The notes under the pieces were generated by a model, which was given only the letters and a program-made list of their open reading frames with translations, was not told the origin of the DNA and did no database searches. The position numbers and the translations under genes were made by a program. Positions 1 to 7,701 of a DNA stretch of 35,985 nt are shown in pieces (positions within the stretch are counted from its first letter, which is position 1; each line of letters starts with the position of its first letter). Origin of the DNA: an uncultured Verrucomicrobiota bacterium. Its GTDB lineage: Bacteria; Verrucomicrobiota; Verrucomicrobiia; Opitutales; Intestinicryptomonadaceae. Location: the NCBI GenBank assembly GCA_949298545.1, contig CASFWX010000056.1, positions 1 to 35,985 on the forward strand, written 5' to 3'.

Positions 1-201
1 TCCGCATCCCGGGCAGTAAAATCCGGTTATAAATTGGCTCGGGCATGGTGGAAAAAGATCCGAGGCAGCGGGGTCGCAATAAAAGACGGCTCCCAAGCAT
101 AATAACGCGGGCGGAATCAGAAAGAAAAGAACAAAAGCCCTGTTTTTCAGAAGGAGAGGCCTTTCAATGCGCTCGAAAATATTTTTATTGTCATGGCACA
201 T
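1..201 (-). CDS. DUF2752 family membrane protein, C-terminus cut by window edge
   Basis: Reading from an ATG at 201 down to base 1 gives 67 codons without a stop, so only the N-terminal part is present. Residues about 22-40 form a hydrophobic membrane segment. They are followed by a tyrosine/aspartate turn, then PPCP (51-54), then the stretch TGFYCPGCG at the edge. The pattern CP-x(n)-TG-[LF]-YCPGCG is the hallmark of DUF2752, small membrane proteins of unknown function that often lie next to TM2/CD225-type genes. The start overlaps the end of the upstream CD225-like gene by 55 bases in another frame. No good ribosome binding site is visible, so the exact start is uncertain. Family assignment is from motif recognition; the function is unknown. 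Confidence 0.75.
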   Translation of the reverse strand, partial: MCHDNKNIFERIERPLLLKNRAFVLFFLIPPALLCLGAVFYCDPAASDLFPPCPSQFITGFYCPGCG

Positions 202-434
202 ACAAACCAAATCAGGGCGATGTTTATGATTGAGGAAGGAATGAGTCCCCAAAGCGCCCATGCGCGCGCTTTTTTTGCGTGCGAGTCTGCCGTTTCAAGG
301 TTTCCGTTCATATGGGCTTGCAAGGCCTTATCCGCATGCAGGAGCCCGATAAGGGCGAAATAATTGCCGAGAAGGATAAGAGTTGTCAGGCAAAGATTTC
401 GATTGTCCGAAAAATTTTTTTTATTATCAGACAT
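147..434 (-). CDS. Small CD225/dispanin-like membrane protein, copy 2
   Basis: This 95-residue protein has two hydrophobic segments (about residues 15-35 and 67-90). Between them lies a polar loop with alternating Asn, Glu, Ala and Lys (GNLETADSHAKKARAW). The arrangement matches CD225/dispanin proteins and mirrors the neighbour upstream, whose loop reads GNIELAKINSEKAKYW. An upstream TTG at 461 would extend it, but the ATG at 434 sits 10 bases after the upstream stop codon and gives a family-like length, so I chose it. The gene is sandwiched between its paralogue and a DUF2752 gene, probably in one transcript. It is more diverged from the family pattern than its neighbour. The function is not known. 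Confidence 0.6.
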   Translation of the reverse strand: MSDNKKNFSDNRNLCLTTLILLGNYFALIGLLHADKALQAHMNGNLETADSHAKKARAWALWGLIPSSIINIALIWFVCAMTIKIFSSALKGLSF

Positions 435-444
435 CTTTTGGGCT

Positions 445-726
445 TTATACAGTTGCGCCAATAGCTCCTATGATGACAAATATGATATATAGGGCCATTG
501 AAATTACTCCTATCCACAAAGAGAGCATGCTCCAATATTTCGCCTTTTCGGAGTTTATTTTGGCAAGTTCAATATTTCCGGCTGCCAGAGACGAATTAAC
601 TTGTATCGCGTATACCAGCGAAACTATTCCGAAAGGCAGGCAACAAAACAGCGTAGTTAGCACTGCCATTACGAGATGGTTGGGTATATAGGTGATTTCT
701 TCTTTGGGAGTTTCCATAGTGGACAT
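445..726 (-). CDS. Small CD225/dispanin-like membrane protein, copy 1
   Basis: This is a 93-residue protein. After a short polar N-terminus comes PNHLVMAVLTTLFCCLPFG and a first hydrophobic segment ending in VSLVYA, then the loop VNSSLAAGNIELAKINSEKA, then a second hydrophobic segment of about 25 residues at the C-terminus. The P-N-x-L-x-x-(hydrophobic)-CC-LPFGIVSLVYA block followed by a G-x-x-x-x-A...S-x-K-A-K-x-W loop is the CD225/dispanin signature. Bacterial members are small membrane proteins of unclear role. The start is an ATG; a second in-frame ATG lies three codons later. It is the first gene of an apparent three-gene minus-strand unit with copy 2 and the DUF2752 gene. Confidence 0.72.
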   Translation of the reverse strand: MSTMETPKEEITYIPNHLVMAVLTTLFCCLPFGIVSLVYAIQVNSSLAAGNIELAKINSEKAKYWSMLSLWIGVISMALYIIFVIIGAIGATV

Positions 727-953
727 ATAGTGGTTAGAAGGGCTGCTTCATGCAGTGTGGAAGATAGCAAATTATTTTTTCCGCAAGCGCGCATGCAAAT
801 TGCTGCTTCCGGTATAAAAGGCATGCAAAAAGTCTTTTTAGCCGCATAATTAAAAAAGAGTGTCAAGCGAAGCTTTTCAAAAAAAAGTTTTATGCGTCAA
901 AATATAATGTCAAGTGTTATACTTGGAATGGATTAAAAAAATAAAAAAAACGC
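727..953. other. AT-rich divergent intergenic region between CD225 and trp units
   Basis: No gene is seen here. It should hold the promoter of the minus-strand CD225/DUF2752 unit. Reading the minus strand, there are two perfect TTGACA hexamers (861-866 and 908-913) and one TTGACG (895-900), but none has a convincing -10 partner at 16-18 bases. A perfect TATAAT on the plus strand at 903-908 has no -35 partner. The nonamer GCATGCAAA occurs twice in direct orientation (791-799 and 821-829), exactly 30 bases apart, and could be an operator. I cannot name a regulator. Confidence 0.4.
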
Positions 954-981
954 TTGACTATATTTAATAAAATCTTCTAAT
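954..981 (+). promoter_or_regulatory. Candidate sigma-70 promoter of the trp operon
   Basis: TTGACT at 954-959 and TCTAAT at 976-981 are separated by 16 bases. Each differs from the consensus by one base. The predicted start would fall near 988, about 14 bases before the leader peptide start and about 100 bases before the end of the terminator, which is the usual geometry for an attenuator leader. It is seen by pattern only. Confidence 0.6.
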
Positions 982-1001
982 GCCCCGAAAAAAATTAAAA
1001 A

Positions 1002-1037
1002 GTGAATAATTGGTGGTCCAGTCTTAAGGTCGCGTAG
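1002..1037 (+). CDS. trpL: trp operon leader peptide with tandem Trp codons
   Basis: An 11-codon reading frame starts with GTG at 1002 and ends with TAG at 1035-1037. It encodes MNNWWSSLKVA, with two adjacent TGG codons at 1011-1016. There is an in-frame TAA just upstream (996-998), so GTG is the only likely start, and the ribosome binding site is weak. Its position between a promoter and an intrinsic terminator, immediately before trpE, and the tandem Trp codons fit a classical attenuation leader. Ribosome stalling at the Trp codons when charged tRNA-Trp is scarce would leave the antiterminator arm (1026-1033) free. A ribosome reaching the stop codon would cover that arm. The peptide itself probably has no other role. 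Confidence 0.72.
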   Translation: MNNWWSSLKVA

Positions 1038-1070
1038 GGTTTAAAAGATATTTAAACTTGTGGCGGCCTT
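1026..1070 (+). promoter_or_regulatory. trp antiterminator (arms 1026-1033 and 1063-1070)
   Basis: AAGGTCGC at 1026-1033 can pair over all eight positions (one G-U) with GCGGCCTT at 1063-1070. The second arm contains the left arm of the downstream terminator, so the two structures exclude each other. The loop between them holds a small AT hairpin (GTTTAAA at 1039-1045 with TTTAAAC at 1051-1057). I see no clear 1:2 protector hairpin that would sequester the first arm in the absence of translation, so that part of the textbook model may be missing. Confidence 0.65.
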
Positions 1071-1091
1071 TTGTCTGGCCGCTTTTTTTTT
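1063..1091 (+). terminator. trp attenuator, intrinsic terminator upstream of trpE
   Basis: GCGGCC at 1063-1068 pairs with GGCCGC at 1077-1082 across an 8-base loop and is followed directly by nine T residues (1083-1091). It ends 12 bases before the trpE start codon, so it must be read through for the operon to be expressed. Confidence 0.82.
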
Positions 1092-1103
1092 GGCCTTAAC
1101 AAA

Positions 1104-2618
1104 ATGACACCGAAATTTGATGAATTCAAGAAATATGCCGAGGCGGCAGATGTAGTGCCCGTCTTTGGTGAACTGCTTGCCGATATGGAAACGCCGGTCT
1201 CCGTGTTTTCAAAGCTCGGCGGTATTGAAGAGGCGTTTCTTCTCGAGAGCGCTGAAAACATAGACACCTGGGGGCGCTATTCATTTATAGGGTGCGGGGC
1301 GAGAGCGATTTTTACCCTGCGCGGGAAAAAAGGGACAATGAAATTTTCGAACGGGCGTGTTGTCGAGTCCGATTCGGAGGAGGGTTTGGATCCTCTTTCT
1401 CCGCTGCGCGGCTATCTCAAGGCGCGCAAGCTCGCCGATGTAGGAAATCTTCCGCCGTTTTGCGGGGGAGCGGTGGGATATTTCGGATATGATTGCGCAA
1501 GGCTGTTTGAAAGCGTGCTTCCCGAGCCGAAAACCCGTACAAAGTTTGAAGACGCCAGGTTGGCAATATACGACGACTTGATAGTTTTCGACAATCTTCG
1601 GCATAGCGTCCGCTTTATAGTTTGCGCGCACCCGCGGGATTTCCCCGATCTAAGATTGGCGTACGACGATGCGGTTTCGCGCATTCGCAGACTTGCTTCA
1701 ATATTTCAATCGCCGCGTCCGGTCCGCAAGCCGGAAGATGAGTTTGGAACGGGAGACATAATCCTTAAATCAAACATGGATAAAGATGAGTTTTGCCGCA
1801 TGGTGGCAAGAGCCAAGGAACACATATGCGCGGGCGATGTAATTCAGATTGTGCCGTCGCGGAGGTTTTCCGCGCAATGCCGGATAAGCGATATTGCGGC
1901 CTATCGGGCGCTTCGCATGATAAATCCGTCGCCTTACATGTTTTGTTTGCGCATGGGGGACAAGCGGCTCGTAGGGTCTTCGCCGGAAACTTTGCTGCGC
2001 TTTTGCGACGGGCGCGCGGAAGTCCGCCCCATTGCGGGAACGCGGAGGAGAGGCAAAACTTGCAATGAAGACATTGCCTTGGCGGATGAACTCATATCGG
2101 ACGAAAAGGAAAGAGCGGAGCATTTGATGCTTGTCGATCTTGGGCGCAACGACCTTTCGCGCTTTTGCCAGCCGGGCAGCGTCCAGGTTTCGGACTTCAT
2201 GTCGGTCGAGAGATATTCGCATGTTATGCATTTGGTTTCGAAAGTATCCGGCGAAGTAAAACCCGGTGTGGACGCCTTTGACGCGCTCGCGGCGGCCTTT
2301 CCGGCAGGCACGCTCTCCGGAGCCCCGAAAATTCGGGCAATGGAAATAATACGCGAACTTGAACCAGAATCGCGCGGCGCCTACGGGGGTGCCGTAGGAT
2401 ACATCGCCTACGGGGGAAACATGGACATGGCAATAACCATACGCACGCTTCAAATTGCCGACGGGGAGATATCGGTCCAGGCGGGAGCTGGAATTGTCTA
2501 CGATTCGGATCCGGAATCCGAGTACGAAGAGACGCGCATGAAAGCCGGCGCAGTCGTCGACGCAATTAAGCTCGCGCGCAGGCTGGACGAGATGAATCCG
2601 GATAAATTTGGAGGGTAA
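1104..2618 (+). CDS. trpE: Anthranilate synthase component I
   Basis: TrpE converts chorismate to anthranilate, using ammonia delivered by TrpG, in the first step of tryptophan synthesis. The 504-residue protein has the usual length. The N-terminal region carries the LLES motif of the tryptophan feedback site. The chorismate-binding domain follows, with IQIVPSRRF, RPIAGTRRRG, DLGRNDLSRF, PAGTLSGAPK and the C-terminal QAGAGIVYDSDPESEYEET block. I chose the ATG at 1104; an in-frame TTG at 1071 lies inside the attenuator hairpin and is unlikely. There is no obvious Shine-Dalgarno sequence after the terminator T-run. The stop codon overlaps the trpG start (TAATG), which suggests translational coupling. 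Expression should be controlled by the attenuator and the enzyme by tryptophan feedback. Confidence 0.97.
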   Translation: MTPKFDEFKKYAEAADVVPVFGELLADMETPVSVFSKLGGIEEAFLLESAENIDTWGRYSFIGCGARAIFTLRGKKGTMKFSNGRVVESDSEEGLDPLSPLRGYLKARKLADVGNLPPFCGGAVGYFGYDCARLFESVLPEPKTRTKFEDARLAIYDDLIVFDNLRHSVRFIVCAHPRDFPDLRLAYDDAVSRIRRLASIFQSPRPVRKPEDEFGTGDIILKSNMDKDEFCRMVARAKEHICAGDVIQIVPSRRFSAQCRISDIAAYRALRMINPSPYMFCLRMGDKRLVGSSPETLLRFCDGRAEVRPIAGTRRRGKTCNEDIALADELISDEKERAEHLMLVDLGRNDLSRFCQPGSVQVSDFMSVERYSHVMHLVSKVSGEVKPGVDAFDALAAAFPAGTLSGAPKIRAMEIIRELEPESRGAYGGAVGYIAYGGNMDMAITIRTLQIADGEISVQAGAGIVYDSDPESEYEETRMKAGAVVDAIKLARRLDEMNPDKFGG

Positions 2619-3205
2619 TGAAAATGGTGCTTCTAATAGACAATTACGATTCTTTTTCTTACAATCTCGTTCATTGTGTAGAGACGCTCGGTTTTCCCGC
2701 AAAGGTCGTTCGAAACGATGCGATGAGCGCGGTCGATATGTTTTCGCTCAGCCCCGATGCGGTCATCTTATCCCCCGGACCGGGAAATCCTTCAGAAGCG
2801 GGGGTTTGCGTCGAGTTTGTAAAGAAGTACGCCGGCGAAGTTCCCATATTCGGGGTCTGCCTCGGCATGCAGTCGATAGGATATGCGTTCGGGGCGGACA
2901 TAGTTCGGGCGAAATCAGTAATGCACGGCAAGATTAGCCAAATAAGCCACGACGGGCGCGGGGTATTTAGGGGAATGCCGTCGCCGATGCAGGTGGTAAG
3001 ATACCATTCATTGGCAGTTGACGAAGCGGGTTTGCCAGATGAGGTTGAAGTTTCCGCGAGGGCGGAGGACGGAGAAGTAATGGCTATTCGCCATAAGAAG
3101 TTTCTTCTGGAGGGGGTCCAATTTCACCCTGAATCTATAATGACAATGGGGGGAAAACGCTTAATCGGAAATTTTTTGAAGGAGGCCGTATGTGCGGAAA
3201 AGTGA
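2618..3205 (+). CDS. trpG: Anthranilate synthase component II (glutamine amidotransferase)
   Basis: TrpG releases ammonia from glutamine for TrpE. This 195-residue class I glutamine amidotransferase begins with LLIDNYDSFSYNL and has the oxyanion/glycine loop LSPGPGNPSEAG, the nucleophile elbow GVCLGMQ and the histidine-glutamate pair in QFHPES, so the Cys-His-Glu triad is intact. It stands alone, not fused to TrpD as in enteric bacteria. GGAGGG just upstream is a good ribosome binding site for the ATG at 2618 or, with better spacing, the in-frame ATG at 2624. The gene end overlaps trpD by 16 bases. Confidence 0.96.
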   Translation: MKMVLLIDNYDSFSYNLVHCVETLGFPAKVVRNDAMSAVDMFSLSPDAVILSPGPGNPSEAGVCVEFVKKYAGEVPIFGVCLGMQSIGYAFGADIVRAKSVMHGKISQISHDGRGVFRGMPSPMQVVRYHSLAVDEAGLPDEVEVSARAEDGEVMAIRHKKFLLEGVQFHPESIMTMGGKRLIGNFLKEAVCAEK

Positions 3206-4215
3206 CAAGAAAGGCCCTTTCAAGGGTGAGTAATTTTGAGAATCTTACGCGGTCGGAAAGCGCGGAAGTATTTGGGGAGATCATGTCTGGAGAGGTAGAC
3301 GAAATCGTGCTATCGGCTTTTTTAACCGCGCTGAAAATGAAGGGAGAAACAGCAGATGAAATAGTTGGAGCGGCGCGTGCTATGCGTTCAAGAGCCGAGT
3401 TTATAAACGCCGGGGCCAAATCTCCCGTAGACACGTGCGGAACCGGAGGAGACGGGCTCGACACCTTCAATATATCCACAACAGCCGCGTTTATTGCCGC
3501 AGGCGCCGGAGTATGCGTGGCCAAGCACGGCAACAGGGCGGCCACAAGCAAGTGCGGCTCAGCCGATTTGCTTTCAGCCTTGGGCTTTAACCTCGAAGCC
3601 GATCCGGCTCTCATGGAACACTGCCTGCAGGAGAATGGGATTGCATTTTTGTTTGCGCCGAAGATGCATCCTGCAATGCGCTTTGCCGCGCGCGTCAGGA
3701 AGTCGGTTGGATTCAGAACCATATTCAATCTTCTCGGCCCCCTTGTAAATCCCGCCGGAGCGGTGGGGCAGGTAGTTGGAGTCTTTTCCTCGTCGAAGGT
3801 TGAGCTTGTGGCGGAATGTTTGCGCAGTTTGGGGGCCCGCCGGGCATTTGTCGTTCATTCTGCGGAAGGCATGGATGAGATTTCCCCTTTCGCGCCGACG
3901 CGGGTATGCGAGCTTCGGAACGGATCTCTAAAGACCTTCGAGTTTTATCCCCAGAACTATCTGGACCAAGTTGGAAGTTTTTCCGATTTGGCTGGCGGCG
4001 ATGCGCTTCAAAACGCTGCAATTACCGTTGGGATATTGAAGGGGGAAATACTCGGCTCTCCGCGGAACGCTTGCGTATTAAATTCCGCTGCCGCGATCCT
4101 TGCGGGGGGAGCTGCGGACTCCTTTGCAGAAGCCGTGGATATGGCGCGCGTTTCAATCGAATCTGGGGCGGCTTTCAAAAAGCTCGAGCGGCTCGTGGAG
4201 TTTTCGAGGCGTTGA
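3190..4215 (+). CDS. trpD: Anthranilate phosphoribosyltransferase
   Basis: TrpD joins anthranilate to phosphoribosyl pyrophosphate. The 341-residue length is typical. Motifs seen include the PRPP-binding DTCGTGGDG, then FNISTTAAFIAAGAG, KHGNRAATSKCGSADLL, the anthranilate-binding region around FLFAPKMHPAM, and FNLLGPLVNPAG. AAGGAGG at 3178-3184 is well placed for the ATG at 3190, so the overlap with the trpG end is real. trpC follows after 17 bases. Confidence 0.96.
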   Translation: MCGKVTRKALSRVSNFENLTRSESAEVFGEIMSGEVDEIVLSAFLTALKMKGETADEIVGAARAMRSRAEFINAGAKSPVDTCGTGGDGLDTFNISTTAAFIAAGAGVCVAKHGNRAATSKCGSADLLSALGFNLEADPALMEHCLQENGIAFLFAPKMHPAMRFAARVRKSVGFRTIFNLLGPLVNPAGAVGQVVGVFSSSKVELVAECLRSLGARRAFVVHSAEGMDEISPFAPTRVCELRNGSLKTFEFYPQNYLDQVGSFSDLAGGDALQNAAITVGILKGEILGSPRNACVLNSAAAILAGGAADSFAEAVDMARVSIESGAAFKKLERLVEFSRR

Positions 4216-4232
4216 AAGGCATTGTAAAACAT

Positions 4233-5030
4233 ATGAAAACTTATTCCATACTCGATAAAATTCGCGCGTCTGTGGGAATCGAGCTCGCGCGCCGCAAAGA
4301 GTCTGTCAGTTTCGGGAGTATTTTCAAAGCTGCTATGGCTCTTCCTGCCGCGCCCAATTTTGCGGATGCCATCCGCAAAAAACGCGGAGCCGAACCGGCC
4401 GTTATTGCGGAATTGAAAAAAGCGTCTCCGTCGTCGGGAATTATGCGTCCGGATTTCCACCCAGAGCTTCTTTGTTCTTCTTTGGCAAGTGCGGGTGCGG
4501 CTGCGCTTTCCGTGCTCACAGAGGAGAATTTCTTTCTCGGGAGTTTGAAATATCTGAAAGAAGTTTCGTCTTTAGTAAAGGTTCCACTGCTGCGCAAAGA
4601 TTTTATATTCGATCCTTATCAGATATGCGAAGCGAAGATAAACGGGGCTTCTGCTGTCCTCTTAATTGCGCGCATGCTTGATGATAAAGAAATAAAAAAA
4701 CTTTGCGACTTTGCGAAGGAGTTGTCCATGAGCGTATTGGCGGAAGCGCATGACGAGCTTGAAATCCGAAGATTGCTAGATGCGGGCGCTGACATAATAG
4801 GGGTCAACTGCCGGGATCTTGGAAATTTTTCGACGGATTTTTCCGTGAATGAAAGGCTGCTTGGACTTATTCCCGATGGAGTGGTGCGCGTAGCCGAGAG
4901 CGGGATAGGCGATAGAAGCACATTTTTGCGCGCTTCGGAATCCGGCGCGGATGCGGTCCTCATAGGGAGCGCGCTTATGGAAGCGCCTGACCCGGGGCAA
5001 AAGTTGTCTGAGATTTTGGGTGCAATATGA
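4233..5030 (+). CDS. trpC: Indole-3-glycerol phosphate synthase
   Basis: TrpC closes the ring of carboxyphenylamino-deoxyribulose phosphate to form indole-3-glycerol phosphate. The 265-residue TIM barrel shows the catalytic lysine in AELKKASPSSG, the EENFFLG loop, the second lysine in LLRKDFIFD, and the later motifs VLAEAHD, GVNCRDL and VAESGI. The frame stays open upstream to 3906, but that part is a shadow of trpD; the ATG at 4233 gives the family length. It is a separate protein from TrpF, with which it overlaps by four bases (ATGA). Confidence 0.95.
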   Translation: MKTYSILDKIRASVGIELARRKESVSFGSIFKAAMALPAAPNFADAIRKKRGAEPAVIAELKKASPSSGIMRPDFHPELLCSSLASAGAAALSVLTEENFFLGSLKYLKEVSSLVKVPLLRKDFIFDPYQICEAKINGASAVLLIARMLDDKEIKKLCDFAKELSMSVLAEAHDELEIRRLLDAGADIIGVNCRDLGNFSTDFSVNERLLGLIPDGVVRVAESGIGDRSTFLRASESGADAVLIGSALMEAPDPGQKLSEILGAI

Positions 5031-5656
5031 AAGTAAAAATTTGCGGGATAACAAATGTCGATGACGCGCTTTTCTGCGAGCGGGCAGGGGCGGATTACGT
5101 CGGATTCGTGTTCGACAAGGCCAGCCCCCGATTCGTTAGCATAGGGGAGGCGGAGAGAATAGCGGGCGCGATGGGGGGCATTGCGGAAAGGGTCGGTGTA
5201 TTTACCACTCAAAGCGAGGCCTTCATTCGCGAGGCAGTGGAAAGATGCTCTATTTCTGTCGTTCAGCTGCACGGCGACTACGCTTGCGACTTGTCTGAAA
5301 GGGTTTCATCTTGCGGAGTTAAAGTCTGGAAAGTTTTTTGGCCTGGCATGGGGGAGAATCTCCTAAAATCCGTCGATAGCTTTAAGTGCGATGCAGTTTT
5401 GTTGGACAGCGTTTCAAATGGCAGGACAGGAGGGACGGGCGCGCTTTCGAATTGGCGCTTGGCGCGGGAAATATCCCTTTCAAGGCGGCTTGTCCTCGCC
5501 GGCGGATTAAATCCGGCGAACGCTCTCTCTGCCGCGCGGGAAGTAAACCCATGGTGCATGGATTTTAATAGCGGGGTGGAAATATCCCCGCGGAAAAAAG
5601 ATTTTATGAAAATAAAAACGGTAATTGGAAAGTTAAAAAAAAATGAAAAAATTTGA
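5027..5656 (+). CDS. trpF: Phosphoribosylanthranilate isomerase
   Basis: TrpF carries out the Amadori rearrangement between the TrpD and TrpC steps. The 209-residue barrel starts with [14 protein letters not shown], which contains the catalytic cysteine at residue 6. The catalytic aspartate lies in MDFNSGVE near the C-terminus. VQLHG and LAGGLNPAN are further family blocks. The start codon overlaps the trpC stop and there is no strong ribosome binding site, so translation is probably coupled. The end overlaps trpB by 14 bases and is lysine-rich. Confidence 0.95.
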   Translation: MKVKICGITNVDDALFCERAGADYVGFVFDKASPRFVSIGEAERIAGAMGGIAERVGVFTTQSEAFIREAVERCSISVVQLHGDYACDLSERVSSCGVKVWKVFWPGMGENLLKSVDSFKCDAVLLDSVSNGRTGGTGALSNWRLAREISLSRRLVLAGGLNPANALSAAREVNPWCMDFNSGVEISPRKKDFMKIKTVIGKLKKNEKI

Positions 5657-6845
5657 AAACACAAACGGCAGATACGGGGAGTTTGGCGGAATGTATGTCG
5701 CTGAGACTCTCGTTCCGGCTTTGAAGGATCTGGAAAAAATTTTTATAGAGTGCATGAACGATAAATCCTTCATGGACGAATTTGATTCTCTCATGCGCGA
5801 CTATGTTGGGCGCCCTTCTCCTCTCTATTTTGCCGAACGGCTGACTGAATATTGCGGGGGAGCGCGCATATTTCTCAAGCGTGAAGACCTAAATCACACT
5901 GGCGCCCACAAAATAAATAACACGATAGGCCAGGCGCTTATTGCAAAGCGCATGGGCAAGAGGCGCCTGATTGCCGAAACCGGAGCGGGAATGCACGGAG
6001 TTGCAACCGCTACGGTCGCGGCGCGCTTTGGAATGTCGTGCGACGTGTTCATGGGGTCTGAGGACATCAGAAGGCAATCCCAAAATGCCGCGCGCATGAA
6101 GATGTTGGGGGCCCGCTTAATATCAGTCGAGATCGAGGGCGGCGAAGCGACTCTAAAGGACGCGATGAACGAAGCTCTCAGAAATTGGGTGGCGACAGTT
6201 GAAAATACTTTTTATGTAATTGGAACAGCGGCAGGTCCGCATCCCTATCCGGCAATGGTAAAAGAATTTCAATCGTGCATAGGGCGCGAGGCCAAACGGC
6301 AGCTTTTTGAGAAGACAGGAAAACTTCCCGCGCAGGTGATAGCCTGCGTGGGAGGCGGCAGCAATGCCATAGGTTTGTTCTCGCCGTTTATCGAAGACGA
6401 TGGGGTGGATCTTTACGGGGCGGAGGCCGCAGGCGACGGGATTGAAACTGGCAGGCATGCGGCTTCCTTGAACGGCGGGAGCATAGGGGTTTTGCATGGA
6501 AACAAGACTTACCTGCTTCAAGACGAAAACGGTCAGATACTACCGACCCACTCTGTGTCAGCCGGCTTGGACTATCCCGGAGTAGGGCCGGAACATTCTT
6601 TCCTGAAAGAAAGCGGGCGCGCAAACTACATACCGATTGGAGACTCCGAGGCGGTGGGCGCTTTTCAGGCTCTTTGCAGGCTTGAGGGAATAATTCCGGC
6701 CCTCGAATCGTCGCATGCAATAGCTTTGGCAATGCGCAATGCCCCCAAGCTGGCGAGGGAGGAATGTATAATCGTATCGCTTTCCGGGCGCGGAGATAAA
6801 GATATGGATTCGGTAGAGGATTATTTGGCTAAGAAAGGAAAATGA
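5643..6845 (+). CDS. trpB: Tryptophan synthase beta chain
   Basis: TrpB condenses indole with serine using pyridoxal phosphate. At 400 residues it has the standard TrpB1 length. It starts with the [15 protein letters not shown] block and carries the PLP lysine in HTGAHKINN (about residue 87). The phosphate-binding GGGSNAIG, the conserved GAEAAGDG and the cation-site region near the C-terminal SLSGRGDKD are also present. GGAAAG about nine bases upstream is a fair ribosome binding site. trpA begins one base after the stop, as expected for partners that form an alpha2-beta2 complex. Confidence 0.97.
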   Translation: MKKFENTNGRYGEFGGMYVAETLVPALKDLEKIFIECMNDKSFMDEFDSLMRDYVGRPSPLYFAERLTEYCGGARIFLKREDLNHTGAHKINNTIGQALIAKRMGKRRLIAETGAGMHGVATATVAARFGMSCDVFMGSEDIRRQSQNAARMKMLGARLISVEIEGGEATLKDAMNEALRNWVATVENTFYVIGTAAGPHPYPAMVKEFQSCIGREAKRQLFEKTGKLPAQVIACVGGGSNAIGLFSPFIEDDGVDLYGAEAAGDGIETGRHAASLNGGSIGVLHGNKTYLLQDENGQILPTHSVSAGLDYPGVGPEHSFLKESGRANYIPIGDSEAVGAFQALCRLEGIIPALESSHAIALAMRNAPKLAREECIIVSLSGRGDKDMDSVEDYLAKKGK

Positions 6846-6846
6846 C

Positions 6847-7650
6847 ATGTTGCAGAGAGTATTTGATGATTTGAAAAGTAGAAATCGCGCGGCTTTGATA
6901 ACTTTTCTGAGCTGCGGCGATCCAAATTTGGATTTCAGCCGTAAACTTGCCGGGACTTTGTGCCAGGCTGGCGCCGACATATTGGAATTGGGGGTCCCAT
7001 TTTCAGATCCCATGGCAGACGGGCCTTCGATACAGGCTGCAGCGCGGAGAGCTCTCGCGTCGGGGACGAAATTGGAATCCGTTCTCGAGATGGCTTGCGA
7101 CTTGAGAAAATCCGGCATAGATAAAGGGCTGATCGTTTTCTCATACTTTAATCCCATTTTTAAGTGCGGTGTAAAAAGGGCCTTTGCAAAGGCTGCCGAA
7201 TGCGGAGTTGACGGATTTTTGATAGTTGATCTTCCGCTTGAAGAAATGGGAGAAGTTTCAGGCATCGCCAAATCATTTGGCATTGATATAGTTCCGCTCG
7301 CCGCGCCTACGAGTCCGGCCGGCAGGATACGCAAAATATCGGAAGCGGGTTCCGGGTTTTTATATTACGTAACGGTAGCGGGAGTGACTGGTGCCAGAGA
7401 CAGGCTTCCCAGCGGATTTTCTGCGAGAATGAACGATGTCCGGAGAGCGTCGCTGTTGCCGGTTGCGGCGGGATTCGGGATATCTAATCCGGAGATGGCA
7501 AAGGAAGCGGCTCTATGTTCCGATGCGGTAGTCGTAGGAAGCAGAATAGTAGATATGGCTCATTCATCGCTCGTTTCCTGCGGAGAACAGGCGGCGCTCG
7601 AGAGCGTTTCAGATTTTGTAGCTTCGATTTCGGCGCAAATGGTGAGGTAG
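6847..7650 (+). CDS. trpA: Tryptophan synthase alpha chain
   Basis: TrpA cleaves indole-3-glycerol phosphate and channels indole to TrpB. The 267-residue TIM barrel contains both catalytic acids, in ELGVPFSDPMADGP. YFNPIFKCG, the substrate loop DLPLEE, the loop-6 region VTGAR and the phosphate-binding AAGFGIS are also seen. AAGGAA just upstream serves as a ribosome binding site. It is the last tryptophan gene; the next gene begins 51 bases later on the same strand with no terminator between them. Confidence 0.96.
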   Translation: MLQRVFDDLKSRNRAALITFLSCGDPNLDFSRKLAGTLCQAGADILELGVPFSDPMADGPSIQAAARRALASGTKLESVLEMACDLRKSGIDKGLIVFSYFNPIFKCGVKRAFAKAAECGVDGFLIVDLPLEEMGEVSGIAKSFGIDIVPLAAPTSPAGRIRKISEAGSGFLYYVTVAGVTGARDRLPSGFSARMNDVRRASLLPVAAGFGISNPEMAKEAALCSDAVVVGSRIVDMAHSSLVSCGEQAALESVSDFVASISAQMVR

Positions 7651-7701
7651 ATTTTTATTTTTGCAATTTGCGGCGTGTCGAGTAAAGTCGGAGCGATTTT
7701 T

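Noticed and set aside
903..908. Perfect TATAAT on the plus strand upstream of trp
   Set aside because: No -35 hexamer at 15-19 bases; the pair at 954-981 is better placed for the leader.
1071..1103. N-terminal extension of TrpE from a TTG at 1071
   Set aside because: The codons lie inside the attenuator hairpin and T-run; the ATG at 1104 gives the family start.
1770..2702. 310-codon open frame on the minus strand opposite trpE
   Set aside because: Arg/Cys/His-rich shadow of a clear trpE; no motifs and no upstream signals.
3906..4232. 109-codon N-terminal extension of the trpC frame
   Set aside because: It lies entirely over the trpD end in another frame and does not resemble any domain; TrpC has its normal length from 4233.
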